Source of the DNA: Bacteroidales bacterium
GTDB lineage: Bacteria > Bacteroidota > Bacteroidia > Bacteroidales > UBA932
Length of the DNA: 43,847 nt
Direction: 5' to 3'
Assembly (NCBI GenBank): GCA_024402135.1
Contig: JAKSJN010000018.1
Coordinates: forward strand, 1 to 43,847
This document shows positions 1 to 13,737 of this stretch, piece after piece. The translations under genes and the position numbers were made by a program. Position 1 is the first letter of the stretch. Each line of letters begins with the position of its first letter. The notes under the pieces are model-generated. The model saw only the letters and a list, made by a program, of their open reading frames with translations. It was not told the DNA's origin and searched no databases.

Positions 1-53
1 AGAGCGCATCCTTGGTAAGGATGAGGTCATGAGTTCAATTCCCATCATCGGCT
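1..53 (+). tRNA. tRNA-Thr (GGT), 5' truncated by the window edge
   Basis: The anticodon arm is CATCC, loop TTGGTAA, GGATG, with anticodon GGT at 14-16, which reads ACC threonine codons. A T arm with loop TTCAATT and the 3' acceptor half CATCGGC (46-52) plus discriminator T (53) follow. The 5' acceptor and most of the D arm lie outside the window. CCA is not encoded after position 53. The tRNA sits 39 nt upstream of tuf, so the two are probably cotranscribed, as is common in Bacteroidota. Confidence 0.93.
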
Positions 54-92
54 CTATTTTTTTGTAACAACACAAACAAACGACATAATATT

Positions 93-1280
93 ATGGCAAA
101 AGAAACCTTTAAAAGAGACAAGCCGCATGTTAACATCGGTACTATCGGCCATGTTGACCACGGCAAGACCACTCTGACCGCCGCTATTACCACAGTGTTG
201 GCAAAGGCAGGCCTTTCAGAGGTTAAGTCATTCGACCAGATCGACAACGCACCTGAGGAGAAGGAGCGTGGTATCACCATCAACACCGCACACGTTGAGT
301 ATCAGACCGCTGCACGTCACTATGCTCACGTTGACTGTCCGGGCCATGCTGACTATGTGAAGAACATGGTTACTGGTGCTGCTCAGATGGACGGTGCAAT
401 CCTCGTAGTTGCTGCTACCGACGGTCCAATGCCTCAGACCAACGAGCACGTTCTTCTCGCTCGCCAGGTAAACGTACCTAAGATGGTAGTTTTCCTTAAC
501 AAGGTTGACCTTGTTGACGATGAGGAGATGCTTGACCTCGTAGAGATGGAGGTTCGTGACCTTCTCAGCAAGTACAACTTCGACGGTGACAACGCACCTG
601 TTATCCGTGGTTCAGCTCTTGGTGCTCTTAACGGAGAGCCAGAGTGGGAGGACAAGGTAATGGAGCTCATGAACGCTGTTGACGAGTACATTCCACTTCC
701 TGTACGTCTTACCGACAAGCCATTCCTTATGCCTATCGAGGACGTATTCTCAATCACCGGTCGTGGTACTGTAGTTACCGGCCGTATCGAGGCAGGTACC
801 ATCCACGTTAACGATCCTGTAGAGCTCGTTGGTTTCAGCGAGAAGCCTCGTACCTCAGTTTGTACTGGTGTCGAGATGTTCCGCAAGCTCCTCGATCAGG
901 GTGAGGCTGGTGACAACGTAGGTCTCCTCCTCCGTGGTGTTGACAAGAAGGAAGTAAAGCGTGGTGAGGTTGTTGCCAAGCCAGGTTCTATCACTCCTCA
1001 TACCGAGTTCGTAGCTCAGATCTACGTCCTCAAGAAGGAAGAGGGTGGTCGTCATACTCCATTCAGAAACAAGTATCGTCCTCAGTTCTTCATCCGTACT
1101 CTTGACGTTACCGGTGAGATCAACCTTCCAGAGGGAGTTGAGATGGTTATGCCAGGCGATAACGTTGAGATCAACGTTAAGCTCATCACCGCAGTTGCTA
1201 TGAACGAGGGTCTTAGCTTCGCAATCCGCGAGGGTGGACGTACCGTCGGCGCTGGCCAGGTTATCAAGATCGTTGAGTAA
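93..1280 (+). CDS. tuf: Elongation factor Tu
   Basis: EF-Tu carries aminoacyl-tRNA to the ribosomal A site as a GTP complex in the cytoplasm. The 395-residue product has the full three-domain length. GTPase motifs are visible: P-loop GHVDHGKT at residues 19-26, switch I RGITIN at 60-65, DCPGH at 82-86 and NKVD at 137-140. Domains 2 and 3 follow, ending in [10 protein letters not shown] near the C-terminus. The ATG at 93 gives the canonical MAKETFKR start. It lies between tRNA-Thr and tRNA-Trp, ahead of secE-nusG, which is the usual Bacteroidota order. Codon use is strongly restricted (CGT, GGT, ACC, AAG, GAG), as expected for one of the most expressed genes. Confidence 0.99.
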   Translation: MAKETFKRDKPHVNIGTIGHVDHGKTTLTAAITTVLAKAGLSEVKSFDQIDNAPEEKERGITINTAHVEYQTAARHYAHVDCPGHADYVKNMVTGAAQMDGAILVVAATDGPMPQTNEHVLLARQVNVPKMVVFLNKVDLVDDEEMLDLVEMEVRDLLSKYNFDGDNAPVIRGSALGALNGEPEWEDKVMELMNAVDEYIPLPVRLTDKPFLMPIEDVFSITGRGTVVTGRIEAGTIHVNDPVELVGFSEKPRTSVCTGVEMFRKLLDQGEAGDNVGLLLRGVDKKEVKRGEVVAKPGSITPHTEFVAQIYVLKKEEGGRHTPFRNKYRPQFFIRTLDVTGEINLPEGVEMVMPGDNVEINVKLITAVAMNEGLSFAIREGGRTVGAGQVIKIVE

Positions 1281-1295
1281 TTTCAACAAATCATA

Positions 1296-1325
1296 AAGGT
1301 GTCCGGTCTTCGGACGGGACACCTT
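1296..1325 (+). terminator. Hairpin with UUCG tetraloop between tuf and tRNA-Trp
   Basis: AAGGTGTCC (1296-1304) pairs perfectly with GGACACCTT (1317-1325). After a G-G mismatch, GTC/GAC closes a TTCG tetraloop (1309-1312). It ends 4 nt before the tRNA-Trp. No T-tract follows, so it is not a classic intrinsic terminator. It could protect the 3' end of tuf mRNA after tRNA processing, or cause a pause. Confidence 0.6.
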
Positions 1326-1329
1326 CCTT

Positions 1330-1403
1330 AGGGGAATAGAACAAGGGTAGTTCATCGGTCTCCAAAACCGCGGATGTGGGTTCGAATCCTGCTTCCCCTG
1401 CCA
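1330..1403 (+). tRNA. tRNA-Trp (CCA anticodon)
   Basis: The acceptor stem AGGGGAA (1330-1336) pairs with TTCCCCT (1393-1399). The anticodon loop CTCCAAA contains anticodon CCA at 1362-1364, and the T loop is TTCGAAT. Discriminator G is followed by an encoded CCA at 1401-1403, unlike the tRNA-Thr at the window start, which lacks it. It lies between tuf and secE and is probably released from the same transcript. Confidence 0.96.
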
Positions 1404-1490
1404 AAAATATATATCAAAGGTTACGATTTGGTAATTGTTTAACAGACACTGCTTCTGCTTCCCAATCTGCGGTGTCCATTAAAGGTAAAG

Positions 1491-1679
1491 ATGAGAAAGT
1501 TTATTAACTATCTGAAAGAGTCCTATGTTGAGCTCAGCAAGAAGACTACTTGGCCAAGCTGGAAGTCACTCCAGAGCTCGGCTCTTCTCGTGATGCTCGC
1601 TACCGTTATCATTGCGGTTGCTCTCTTGGTTATCGACTTCCTTTTCCAGCATCTGATGACAGCAATTTACACATTGTAA
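1491..1679 (+). CDS. secE: Preprotein translocase subunit SecE
   Basis: SecE is the small essential clamp subunit of the SecYEG channel in the inner membrane. The 62-residue protein has the short single-spanning form typical outside Proteobacteria. An amphipathic N-terminal helix contains the conserved ESYVELSKKTTWPSW stretch (about residues 10-24), followed by one hydrophobic segment at about 30-52. It starts 87 nt after tRNA-Trp, and nusG follows after 13 nt, the near-universal secE-nusG pairing. Family membership rests on motif and context because the protein is so short. Confidence 0.96.
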   Translation: MRKFINYLKESYVELSKKTTWPSWKSLQSSALLVMLATVIIAVALLVIDFLFQHLMTAIYTL

Positions 1680-1692
1680 TTCCGTTGAATAT

Positions 1693-2259
1693 ATGGGTGA
1701 AATGAAATGGTACGTTCTTCGTACAGCAGGCGGAAAGGAGAAGAAGGCAAAGGAATATCTCGTTAAGGAGATTGAGAGAAGCGGTCTGCAGGATCAGGTC
1801 GGTCAGGTTCTTGTACCGGCCAAGAATGAAATCGTAACTAAAAATGGAAAGAGGAAGGCAGTTGAAAAATTGCTCTTCCCCGGTTATGTTTTTATCCAGG
1901 CAGAACTCAGCGCTCGTCTTGAAGATATTATCCGCAACCTTGTTCCCGGCATGTCCGGCTTCCTTACAGAGAACAAATCTACCAGTGGAACCCAGACCGA
2001 GAGAAAGCCGGTCCCTATCAGAGATGAAGAGATTCAGCGTATTCTCGGTGAACTGGACGAAAATGCCGACAATGCAGCCGAGACCGAGGTCAACTTCGAG
2101 GTTGAAGACAAGGTCAAGATTACTGACGGTCCGTTCAGTGGATTCAGCGGTACTGTTGAAGATATTCTGGAAGACAGAAGCAAGCTCAAGGTTGCCGTAC
2201 AGATTTTCGGCAGAAAGACTTATTTAGAGCTCAGTTTTACACAAGTAACTAAAGAATAA
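1693..2259 (+). CDS. nusG: Transcription termination/antitermination protein NusG
   Basis: NusG binds the RNA polymerase clamp and links it to Rho or the ribosome. The 188-residue protein has the NGN domain (KWYVLRTAGGKEKK near the N-terminus, FPGYVFIQ near residue 58) and a C-terminal KOW domain (about 135-188) with GPFSGFSGTV. The ATG at 1693 is used here; an in-frame ATG at 1702 would give MKWYVL and is also plausible, since no Shine-Dalgarno site decides between them. It lies between secE and rplK with short gaps, so it is part of the same operon. Confidence 0.97.
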   Translation: MGEMKWYVLRTAGGKEKKAKEYLVKEIERSGLQDQVGQVLVPAKNEIVTKNGKRKAVEKLLFPGYVFIQAELSARLEDIIRNLVPGMSGFLTENKSTSGTQTERKPVPIRDEEIQRILGELDENADNAAETEVNFEVEDKVKITDGPFSGFSGTVEDILEDRSKLKVAVQIFGRKTYLELSFTQVTKE

Positions 2260-2268
2260 CAAAGTAAC

Positions 2269-2712
2269 ATGGCAAAAGAAGTTACCGGATTCATTAAACT
2301 CCAGATCAAAGGTGGAGCAGCAAATCCAGCACCTCCGGTAGGACCGGCACTCGGTTCCAAAGGCTTGAACATTATGGACTTCTGCAAGCAGTTCAATGCT
2401 GCTACGCAGGCACAGGCAGGTAAGGTCCTTCCTGTTGTTATCACCGTGTTCAGCGACAAGTCCTTCACTTTCGAGGTAAAGCAGCCACCTGTAGCTATCT
2501 CTATCAAGGAGGCAGCAAAGGTACAGAGCGGTTCTGGCGAGCCTAACAGAAAGAAGGTTGCATCTATCACCTGGGATCAGGTTAAGGCAATCGCAGAAGG
2601 CAAGATGCCTGACCTCAACGCATTCACACTCAAGTCAGCGATGTCAATGGTTGCAGGTACAGCAAGAAGTATGGGTATCACTGTTACAGGAGAATTTCCT
2701 GAGAACATCTAA
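2269..2712 (+). CDS. rplK: 50S ribosomal protein L11
   Basis: L11 binds 23S rRNA at the GTPase-associated centre. The 147-residue length is normal. The N-terminal domain shows the proline-rich [16 protein letters not shown] stretch (about residues 20-35), and the C-terminal rRNA-binding domain ends in [10 protein letters not shown]. It starts 9 nt after nusG, and rplA follows after 12 nt, the standard L11-L1 pair. Confidence 0.99.
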   Translation: MAKEVTGFIKLQIKGGAANPAPPVGPALGSKGLNIMDFCKQFNAATQAQAGKVLPVVITVFSDKSFTFEVKQPPVAISIKEAAKVQSGSGEPNRKKVASITWDQVKAIAEGKMPDLNAFTLKSAMSMVAGTARSMGITVTGEFPENI

Positions 2713-2724
2713 TTCCACATCGCT

Positions 2725-3432
2725 ATGAGCAAGATGACAAAGAATCAGAAGGCCGTGATGGCCAAGTATGACCACACCAAGGTCTACTCACTCCAGGAAG
2801 CATGTGGACTCCTCAAGGATATCACATACACCAAGTTTGACTCATCAGTAGAGGTTCACACCAACCTCGGTGTTGACCCTCGTAAGGCTAACCAGATGAT
2901 CCGTGGCGTCGTTACTCTTCCTCATGGAACCGGTAAGGTTGTCCGCGTACTCGCTCTCTGTACTCCTGACAAGGTTGAAGAGGCTACTGCAGCAGGTGCT
3001 GATTATGTAGGTCTCGACGAGTACATCGAGAAGATCAAGGGTGGTTGGACCGACGTTGACGTTATCGTCTGCACCCCTTCAGTCATGGCTAAGGTCGGCG
3101 CACTCGGTCGTATCCTCGGACCACGTGGCCTCATGCCAAACCCTAAGACCGGTACCGTTACCATGGAGATCGGTAACGCTGTAAAGGAAGTTAAGGGTGG
3201 TAAGATCGATTTCAAGGTTGACAAGACCGGTATCGTTCACGCAGCAGTAGGTAAGGTTTCCTTCACTCCACAGCAGATCGCTGAGAATGCAGCTGAGTTC
3301 CTTAACGCAGTAAGCAAGCTCAAGCCTTCAGCTCTCAAGGGTACCTACATGAAGAGCGCTACCATCTGTACTACCATGAGCCCTTCAGTTAAGATTGACC
3401 TCAAGGCATTCCTTAGTGGTGCTGAGAAATAA
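2725..3432 (+). CDS. rplA: 50S ribosomal protein L1
   Basis: L1 forms the mobile stalk at the ribosomal E site and in many bacteria represses its own operon by binding the mRNA. The 235-residue product has the family length and the signature [17 protein letters not shown] at about residues 128-144. Codon choice is highly biased, like tuf. It lies directly after rplK; rplJ begins 14 nt downstream, leaving no room for a long leader between L1 and L10. Confidence 0.99.
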   Translation: MSKMTKNQKAVMAKYDHTKVYSLQEACGLLKDITYTKFDSSVEVHTNLGVDPRKANQMIRGVVTLPHGTGKVVRVLALCTPDKVEEATAAGADYVGLDEYIEKIKGGWTDVDVIVCTPSVMAKVGALGRILGPRGLMPNPKTGTVTMEIGNAVKEVKGGKIDFKVDKTGIVHAAVGKVSFTPQQIAENAAEFLNAVSKLKPSALKGTYMKSATICTTMSPSVKIDLKAFLSGAEK

Positions 3433-3446
3433 AAACGCTCGACATT

Positions 3447-4022
3447 ATGAAGAAAGAAGTAAAAGATCAGGTAATTGAGAGCATCTCAGCGCTTCTCAGC
3501 GAATATCCTAATTTCTACGTTACAGACATCGCAGGTCTCGACGCAAAGGATACTACCAAGCTCCGTCGCGCTTGCTTTGAGAACGATATCAAGCTCACTG
3601 TTGTTAAGAACACCCTTTTCTCACTCGTTGTAAAGCGTCTTGAGAACGAGGAGATGTCAAAGATCCTTGAGACTCTTGTTGGCAATACCGCCATCATGTA
3701 CACTCAGGTTCCTAACGCTCCTGGCAAGCTCATCAAGAAGCTCAACAAGGAGGGCATGGCTAAGCCGGTTCTTAAGTCAGCTTATGTACAGGAGTGCGCT
3801 TACGTCGGTGCTGACAAGCTCGATCAGCTCGCTGCTATCAAGACCAAGAACGAACTCATCGGAGACGTTATCGGTCTTCTCCAGTCTCCTGCACGCCGCG
3901 TAATCGCTGCTCTCCAGAATGTAGCAGAAGGCGCAGACGAGGCAGCTATCATCAAGGCTCTCGCATCAGCAGCAGCTCCAGCTGCAGAGGCTCCTGCAGA
4001 GGAGGCTCCAGCAGCAGAATAA
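3447..4022 (+). CDS. rplJ: 50S ribosomal protein L10
   Basis: L10 anchors L7/L12 dimers to the ribosome to form the stalk. The protein has 191 residues. The N-terminal rRNA-binding domain runs from KKEVKDQVIESISALL. The C-terminal L12-binding helix is followed by an alanine/proline/glutamate-rich tail (about residues 170-191), which accounts for the length above the usual 165-175. It precedes rplL, as expected. Confidence 0.98.
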   Translation: MKKEVKDQVIESISALLSEYPNFYVTDIAGLDAKDTTKLRRACFENDIKLTVVKNTLFSLVVKRLENEEMSKILETLVGNTAIMYTQVPNAPGKLIKKLNKEGMAKPVLKSAYVQECAYVGADKLDQLAAIKTKNELIGDVIGLLQSPARRVIAALQNVAEGADEAAIIKALASAAAPAAEAPAEEAPAAE

Positions 4023-4063
4023 TTCAGAATAAACAAATAACAATTTAAAAATATTAAAGTATT

Positions 4064-4435
4064 ATGGCAGACGTAAAAGCACTTGCAGAAGAGTTGGTAA
4101 ACTTGACTGTAAAAGACGTTCAGGAACTTGCTAACATCCTCAAGGAGGAGTATGGTATCGAGCCTGCAGCAGCAGCAGTTGTAGTTTCAGCTGAGGGCGG
4201 CGCAGAGGCTGGTCCAGCAGAGCAGACTGAGTTCGATGTAATCCTCAAGTCAGCTGGCGCAGCTAAGCTTGGTGTTATCAAGGTTGTTAAGGAGGCTCTC
4301 GGTCTCGGTCTTAAGGAGGCTAAGGAGCTTGTTGACAAGGCACCTGCAACTCTTAAGGAGAAAGTATCTAACGCAGAGGCTGAGCAGCTCAAGGCTACCC
4401 TTGAGGAGGCTGGCGCAGAGGTTGAGATTAAGTAA
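4064..4435 (+). CDS. rplL: 50S ribosomal protein L7/L12
   Basis: L7/L12 is the multicopy stalk protein that recruits translational GTPases. The 123 residues comprise an N-terminal dimerisation helix pair (1-32), an alanine/glycine-rich hinge (about 34-52) and the globular C-terminal domain with [20 protein letters not shown] (about 67-86). A 41-nt A+T-rich gap separates it from rplJ. A strong terminator hairpin lies 34 nt downstream, so rplL may be made in excess over rpoBC. Confidence 0.99.
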   Translation: MADVKALAEELVNLTVKDVQELANILKEEYGIEPAAAAVVVSAEGGAEAGPAEQTEFDVILKSAGAAKLGVIKVVKEALGLGLKEAKELVDKAPATLKEKVSNAEAEQLKATLEEAGAEVEIK

Positions 4436-4469
4436 CTTCAACCCCTTCCCTGCGAATGGGACAAAAACA

Positions 4470-4507
4470 GGTTTAGAGCCAGGGTTAAAAGGCTCTAAAC
4501 CTTTTTT
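4470..4507 (+). terminator. Intrinsic terminator/attenuator between rplL and rpoB
   Basis: GGTTTAGAGCC (4470-4480) pairs perfectly over 11 bp with GGCTCTAAACC (4491-4501) around a 10-nt loop, followed directly by six T residues (4502-4507). rpoB starts 34 nt later and I see no consensus promoter in between, so partial read-through most likely sets the ratio of ribosomal proteins to polymerase subunits. Confidence 0.85.
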
Positions 4508-4541
4508 CCGTATAGATTTTTACTCTTTATAAAGGCAGAAT

Positions 4542-8366
<3,825 letters not shown>

Positions 8367-8393
8367 TTTTACGACATCTGACATTATCGAAAT

Positions 8394-11300
8394 ATGCCAA
8401 CATATAATAACAAGGATAAAAAGGTCAAGAACAATTTCTCGAAGATCTGCATCTCTCTTGCATCCCCTGAGGACATCAACAACAACTCAAGGGGTGAGGT
8501 GCTGAAGCCTGAGACCGTAAACTACAGGACATACAAGCCTGAGCGTGACGGTCTGTTCTGCGAGAAGATTTTCGGACCTACCAAGGACTATGAGTGCTAC
8601 TGCGGAAAGTACAAGAGAATCCGTTACCGCGGCATCATCTGCGACAGATGTAAGGTCGAGGTAACCGAGAAGAAGGTACGCCGCGAGCGTATGGGTCACA
8701 TCACCCTTACCGTTCCTGTAGCGCACATCTGGTACTTCAAGTCAGCTCCTAACAAGATTTCTGCTCTTCTCGGTCTTCCTGCAAAGAAGCTCGAGTCGGT
8801 AATCTACTACGAAAAGTATATCGTTGTAAATCCGGGCGCCAGCGGCCTCGAGAAGATGGCTCTCCTCTCAGAGGACGAGTACCTCGATGTTGTAAGCCAG
8901 CTTCCTGGCAACTACAACCTCTCTGACGACGATCCTGAGAAGTTCGTTGCAAAGATGGGTGCAGAGGGTATCTATGACCTTCTCTGCGGCATCGATGTTG
9001 ACGCTCTCGGCAAGGAACTCCGTCAGAAGATGCTCACCGAGACCTCTCAGCAGAGAAAGGCTGAGCACCTCAAGAGACTTCAGGTTGTAAAGTGGTTCCA
9101 GGAGTCAAAGGGTGTGAACAAGCCAGAATGGATGATCATGAAGGTCATCCCTGTCATCCCACCTGATCTCCGTCCGCTCGTTCCGCTTGATGGTGGCCGC
9201 TTCGCTACCTCAGACCTCAATGACCTCTACAGACGCGTCATCATCCGTAACAACCGTCTCAAGAAGCTCATCGAGATCAAGGCTCCGGAAGTGATCCTCC
9301 GCAACGAGAAGCGTATGCTCCAGGAGGCAGTTGATTCACTCTTCGACAACTCGAAGAAGTCATCAGCAGTCAAGAGCGAGAGCAACAGAGCTCTCAAGTC
9401 TCTTTCAGACAGCCTCAAGGGTAAGCAGGGACGTTTCCGTCAGAACCTCCTCGGTAAGCGTGTGGACTATTCAGCACGTTCCGTTATCGTCGTAGGTCCT
9501 GAACTCAATATGCATGAGTGCGGTCTTCCTAAGCTCATGGCTGCCGAACTTTATAAGCCATTCATCATCAGAAAGCTTATCGAGAGAGGTATCGTAAAGA
9601 CCGTCAAGTCTGCGAAGAAGATTGTCGACCGCAAGGACGCAGTCGTTTGGGATATCCTCGAGAACGTGATGAAGGGTCATCCAGTTCTCCTGAACCGTGC
9701 ACCTACCCTGCACCGACTCGGTATCCAGGCGTTCCAGCCTCGAATGATTGAAGGCAAGGCTATCCAGCTTCACCCACTCGCATGTACCGCATTCAACGCG
9801 GACTTCGATGGTGACCAGATGGCAGTTCACCTTCCACTCGGCAATGCAGCCGTAATGGAGGCTCAGCTCCTCATGCTCGGCTCACACAATATTCTCAACC
9901 CTGCCAACGGTGCGCCTATCACCGTGCCTTCACAGGACATGGTGCTCGGTCTCTACTACATTTCAAAGGTAAGACCGGGAGCAAAGGGCGAAGGCATGAC
10001 TTTCTATGGTCCTGAAGAGGTCATCATTGCTTACAATGAGAAGAAGGTCGATATGCACGCACTCATCAAGGTACGTCTTCCAAAGGACAAGCTCGACCTT
10101 TCTAAGGGATACGAGATTGTGGAGACCACTCCAGGACGTATCATCGTGAACCAGCAGGTACCTGATGAGGTTCCATACGTGAACAAGGTCCTCGGAAAGA
10201 AGGCACTCCGTTCCATCATTACCGACGTCATCAAGAATACCGGTGTCACCCGTACAGCCAAGTTCCTTGACGATGTGAAGAACCTCGGTTACTACCAGGC
10301 ATTCCGTGCAGGTATCTCATTCAACCTTGGTGATGTACTCATCCCTGAGGAGAAGGCAGGCCTCATCGACAATGGTTACAAGACCGTCGAGGAGCACAAG
10401 ATGAACTTCCTCATGGGTTACCTCACCGACCGTGAGCGTTATAACAAGGTCGTTGACCTTTGGACTTCAATCGACAACAAGCTTACCGGCATCGTCGAGA
10501 AGAACATTTCATCAGCCGATCAGGGCTTCAACCCTGTATGGATGATGCTTGATTCAGGAGCCCGTGGTTCAACCCAGCAGATCAAGCAGCTCTGTGGTAT
10601 GCGTGGTTTGATGGCGAAGCCTCAGAAGTCCGGTGCTACCGGTGCTGACGTTATCGAGAATCCTGTCATCTCCAACCTTATGGAGGGTATGTCAGTGCTC
10701 GAGTACTTCGTCTCTACCCACGGTGCACGTAAGGGTCTTGCCGATACCGCACTCAAGACTGCGGATGCAGGATACCTTACCAGACGTCTTGTTGACGTTT
10801 CACACGACGTGATCATCACTGAAGAGGACTGTGGCACTCTCCGTGGACTTATCGCTACCGCGATCAAGAACAAGGACGAAGTTGTCGAGACTCTTGGAGA
10901 GCGTATTCTCGGACGAGTTACCGTCCATGACATATTCAATCCTCTTACCGGAGAACTCATCCTGCCTGCAGGTGCCGAGATCCGCGAGAAGGATGCCGAT
11001 CTCATCAACTCACTTCCTATCGAGCAGGTCGAGATCCGTTCAGTACTCACCTGCGAATCCCGCAAGGGTGTCTGCGCCAAGTGTTACGGCCGTAACCTCT
11101 CTACCAGCCGTATGGTTGAGAAGGGCGAGGTTGTCGGCGTGATCGCTGCACAGTCAATCGGTGAGCCTGGTACACAGCTTACCCTCCGTACATTCCACGG
11201 TGGTGGTACCGCATCAGGTTCTGCAGTTGAGACCGGAATCGACAGCAAGTTCGACGGTAAGCTCAAGTTTGAGGAGCTCCGTACCATCGAGCGTTTCAAC

Positions 11301-12644
11301 AGCAAGCTTGGCGAGACCGAGACCGTTGTTGTCAGCCGAATGACCGAACTTCGCATCATCGATGAGAACACCGGCATCACTTTCTCTCAGTACGATATCC
11401 CTTACGGATCAGTACTCTTCAAGAAGGATGGCGATACTGTCAAGAAGGGTGACGCTATCTGCGAGTGGGATCCATACAACGCAAGTGACATTGTCGAGTG
11501 CGCAGGTACCGTACGCTATGAGAACATGGTAAACGGTGTTACCTTCCGCGAGGACATTTCTGATATGGCTGCAAAGAGCGAGCGTGTCATCATCGAGTCC
11601 CGTGACAAGAGCATGACTCCTGCCCTCCATATCGAAGGCGCTGACGGTCAGATCGTGAAGGTCATCAACCTCCCTGTTGGAGCACACGTGCTCTTCGCTG
11701 ACGGCGAGTCTGTAAATGTCGGTGACGTGGTTATCAAGATTCCTAGAATCATCGGTAAGTCTTCGGATATCACCGGAGGTCTCCCACGAGTTACCGAACT
11801 CTTCGAGGCCCGCAATCCTTCCAACCCTGCAATCCTCTCCGAGATCAATGGTGAGGTTCACATGGAGAAGGTCAAGAGAGGTAACCGCGAGATCGTTGTC
11901 AAGAACCGTTCAGGTGTTGAGGCTCACTATCTCGTACCGCTCAGCCGCCAGATCCTTGTACAGGAAAATGACTATGTGAGAGCCGGCAGCCGTCTTTCTG
12001 ACGGTGGAGTCTCTCCTTCAGATATCCTTGCTATCCTCGGTCCTGTAAAGGCTCAGGAGTACATCGTGAACGAGGTACAGGCAGTGTACCGCCTTCAGGG
12101 TGTAAAGATCAACGACAAGCACTTCGAGATCATCGTTCGTCAGATGATGCGCAAGGTCGAGATCGTAAAGCCAGGAGATACCGAATTCCTCAACGAGGAG
12201 CTCGTGGACAAGTGGGCATTCATGGATGCCAACGATGCAATCTACGGCAAGTTCTTCGTCATGGATCCAGCAGATTCTGACAGATACGAGATGGGTGACA
12301 TCATCGATGCACGTCAGGTCCGCAACGAGAATGAGGCACTCAGCCGCCGTGGCGCCCAGATGATGGTTGTCCGCGAGGCTCAGCCAGCAACCGCAAAGCT
12401 CATTCTCCAGGGTATCACCAGAGCAGCCCTCAAGACCAACAGCTTCATCTCTGCAGCATCATTCCAGGAGACCACCAAGGTCCTCAGCGAAGCTGCAATC
12501 CGCGCAAGAGAGGACAAGCTCGAGGGTCTTAAGGAGAACGTCATCTGCGGACATCTCATCCCTGCAGGTACCGGTCTTATCGACTACCAGGATATCATCG
12601 TAGGTAACAAGAGCGAGGCTATCGACGAGCTCAACGAGCTCTAG
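8394..12644 (+). CDS. rpoC: DNA-directed RNA polymerase subunit beta'
   Basis: RpoC is the catalytic clamp subunit of RNA polymerase. It has 1416 residues. The N-terminal zinc site is visible as Cys68, Cys70, Cys83 and Cys86. The magnesium-binding motif NADFDGDQ lies at about residues 467-474, and a second zinc cluster appears around [11 protein letters not shown] (about 887-897). The bridge/trigger region reads [21 protein letters not shown]. It is the last gene of the long plus-strand operon and is followed by a perfect palindromic terminator. Confidence 0.99.
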   Translation: MPTYNNKDKKVKNNFSKICISLASPEDINNNSRGEVLKPETVNYRTYKPERDGLFCEKIFGPTKDYECYCGKYKRIRYRGIICDRCKVEVTEKKVRRERMGHITLTVPVAHIWYFKSAPNKISALLGLPAKKLESVIYYEKYIVVNPGASGLEKMALLSEDEYLDVVSQLPGNYNLSDDDPEKFVAKMGAEGIYDLLCGIDVDALGKELRQKMLTETSQQRKAEHLKRLQVVKWFQESKGVNKPEWMIMKVIPVIPPDLRPLVPLDGGRFATSDLNDLYRRVIIRNNRLKKLIEIKAPEVILRNEKRMLQEAVDSLFDNSKKSSAVKSESNRALKSLSDSLKGKQGRFRQNLLGKRVDYSARSVIVVGPELNMHECGLPKLMAAELYKPFIIRKLIERGIVKTVKSAKKIVDRKDAVVWDILENVMKGHPVLLNRAPTLHRLGIQAFQPRMIEGKAIQLHPLACTAFNADFDGDQMAVHLPLGNAAVMEAQLLMLGSHNILNPANGAPITVPSQDMVLGLYYISKVRPGAKGEGMTFYGPEEVIIAYNEKKVDMHALIKVRLPKDKLDLSKGYEIVETTPGRIIVNQQVPDEVPYVNKVLGKKALRSIITDVIKNTGVTRTAKFLDDVKNLGYYQAFRAGISFNLGDVLIPEEKAGLIDNGYKTVEEHKMNFLMGYLTDRERYNKVVDLWTSIDNKLTGIVEKNISSADQGFNPVWMMLDSGARGSTQQIKQLCGMRGLMAKPQKSGATGADVIENPVISNLMEGMSVLEYFVSTHGARKGLADTALKTADAGYLTRRLVDVSHDVIITEEDCGTLRGLIATAIKNKDEVVETLGERILGRVTVHDIFNPLTGELILPAGAEIREKDADLINSLPIEQVEIRSVLTCESRKGVCAKCYGRNLSTSRMVEKGEVVGVIAAQSIGEPGTQLTLRTFHGGGTASGSAVETGIDSKFDGKLKFEELRTIERFNSKLGETETVVVSRMTELRIIDENTGITFSQYDIPYGSVLFKKDGDTVKKGDAICEWDPYNASDIVECAGTVRYENMVNGVTFREDISDMAAKSERVIIESRDKSMTPALHIEGADGQIVKVINLPVGAHVLFADGESVNVGDVVIKIPRIIGKSSDITGGLPRVTELFEARNPSNPAILSEINGEVHMEKVKRGNREIVVKNRSGVEAHYLVPLSRQILVQENDYVRAGSRLSDGGVSPSDILAILGPVKAQEYIVNEVQAVYRLQGVKINDKHFEIIVRQMMRKVEIVKPGDTEFLNEELVDKWAFMDANDAIYGKFFVMDPADSDRYEMGDIIDARQVRNENEALSRRGAQMMVVREAQPATAKLILQGITRAALKTNSFISAASFQETTKVLSEAAIRAREDKLEGLKENVICGHLIPAGTGLIDYQDIIVGNKSEAIDELNEL

Positions 12645-12660
12645 GCTAAGTTCAATATAT

Positions 12661-12694
12661 AAAGAAGGGCGACTCGATCGAGTCGCCCTTCTTT
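12661..12694. terminator. 34-nt perfect palindrome, terminator after rpoC
   Basis: AAAGAAGGGCGACTCGA (12661-12677) is followed immediately by its exact reverse complement (12678-12694). The RNA would form a long GC-rich stem ending in CTTCTTT on either strand. It lies 17 nt after the rpoC stop and between convergent genes, so it can terminate rpoC and also stop read-through from the opposite side. Confidence 0.8.
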
Positions 12695-12796
12695 GTATAT
12701 ATATCGCGAAGCGAATTCGCATCAGCGAATCGGCCGTGCCGTGTATTTGTGAGTTTACGAACAAATACGGAAAGGTGGAAAGGCCGTAGGGGTTGC
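12695..12796. other. Structured non-coding stretch between rpoC and aroE
   Basis: No gene is seen here. It contains a 10-nt palindrome GCGAATTCGC (about 12710-12719) and an 8-bp inverted repeat GTATTTGT/ACAAATAC (12743-12750 and 12761-12768) with a 10-nt spacer. Together with the flanking hairpins it forms a run of inverted repeats that may be the remains of an intergenic repeat element. Confidence 0.4.
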
Positions 12797-12815
12797 AGGG
12801 GGAGTATCTCCCCCT
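12797..12815 (-). terminator. Short GC-rich hairpin downstream of aroE
   Basis: AGGGGGAG (12797-12804) and CTCCCCCT (12808-12815) form a perfect 8-bp stem with a 3-nt loop, starting 3 nt after the aroE stop on the minus strand. No T-tract follows in that direction, so termination strength is uncertain. Confidence 0.5.
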
Positions 12816-12818
12816 TGA

Positions 12819-13712
12819 TTATGATACAGCCATTAATGCTGCGATATCCGGAGTCTCTCCAGTCATGAGAGCATAGCCGGAAACGGCCTGGAACAGAAGC
12901 CAGCGCTTCCCGTTTATGTACATCGCGCATGCGTTCTCCATGGCCTCTCCGAGAGCCGCGGGAAGGACAGGGTCGCGATAATTGGCCTCCAGGACAATCT
13001 TTGGCCCACCTGCTCTGCTGATGAAATCCTCCATCTTTATCTCAGCAAGCTGGTCGCATGATCTTGGCAGTGTATAGATTATCAGATCCGCCTCTATCAC
13101 GGCATTTCTAAGCTCCTCCAGTGTGATCACTGTCATATTGTATTCAGGGATACCCTTGATGAACATCTCCGCCTTGTCGTATGTGCGGTTCGCGATAGTC
13201 ACAGAGTAACCCATCTCGGCGGCTGCAACTGCTGCGGCCTTTCCCGCACCACCGCACCCGACAATCAGTGCCTTTGGCCTTCTTCCGTAGACATCTGTCA
13301 GCGACTGTCTGACCGCCTGATGTACCTTCTTGTGGCCGTCCTTACCGAAAGAGGCGTAACAGCTGGCGACAAGGCCAGGGAACAGGGCGTCAGCCACGGT
13401 AAGGATTACTCCTGAGAAATCCGAGTTATGGCATGCGATACCATCTTCTTCCTTGATAAGGATGTTGGCAGCCCCGATGAGTACACATGGGCCTGACACA
13501 ATGTCGGCTTTCTCGAACGCCTGCTCTTTGAACGGAGCGGTCACGTTGATTGCCTTGTATGACTTGAGGAACTTCTTGAATGAAGATTCAAAGTATTCGC
13601 CCTCGATCAGATCGTAGGGGTAGCGGCCGTTATACGCCGCCTTGAATAGCCTGGGGCTGCCAGAGTGGCCTATGGGATGACCTATGAGTCCGAATGCGGG
13701 AATGTCTTTCAT
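12819..13712 (-). CDS. aroE: Shikimate dehydrogenase
   Basis: AroE reduces 3-dehydroshikimate to shikimate with NADPH in chorismate synthesis. The 297-residue product has the N-terminal substrate domain motif GHPIGHSGSPRLF (11-23), NVTAPFK with the catalytic lysine Lys62, and NSD at 96-98 with the catalytic aspartate Asp98. The Rossmann domain has GCGGAGKAA (152-160), and ANRT (174-177) fits NADP preference. Two usual threonines are changed: GAxNT reads GAANI (80-84) and NTD reads NSD. About 20 residues are added before the Rossmann domain. It is the last gene of the lysS-methyltransferase-DUF486-aroE cluster. The next pathway enzyme, aroK, lies 4.7 kb away in another unit. Confidence 0.92.
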   Translation of the reverse strand: MKDIPAFGLIGHPIGHSGSPRLFKAAYNGRYPYDLIEGEYFESSFKKFLKSYKAINVTAPFKEQAFEKADIVSGPCVLIGAANILIKEEDGIACHNSDFSGVILTVADALFPGLVASCYASFGKDGHKKVHQAVRQSLTDVYGRRPKALIVGCGGAGKAAAVAAAEMGYSVTIANRTYDKAEMFIKGIPEYNMTVITLEELRNAVIEADLIIYTLPRSCDQLAEIKMEDFISRAGGPKIVLEANYRDPVLPAALGEAMENACAMYINGKRWLLFQAVSGYALMTGETPDIAALMAVS

Positions 13713-13737
13713 GCTTCTGTATGGGGCTGAAAAATGC

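Noticed and set aside
1445-1476. Hairpin GACACTGC/GCGGTGTC before secE
   Set aside because: Eight pairs with a wobble around a 16-nt loop and no T-tract; too weak to call a control element without conservation data.
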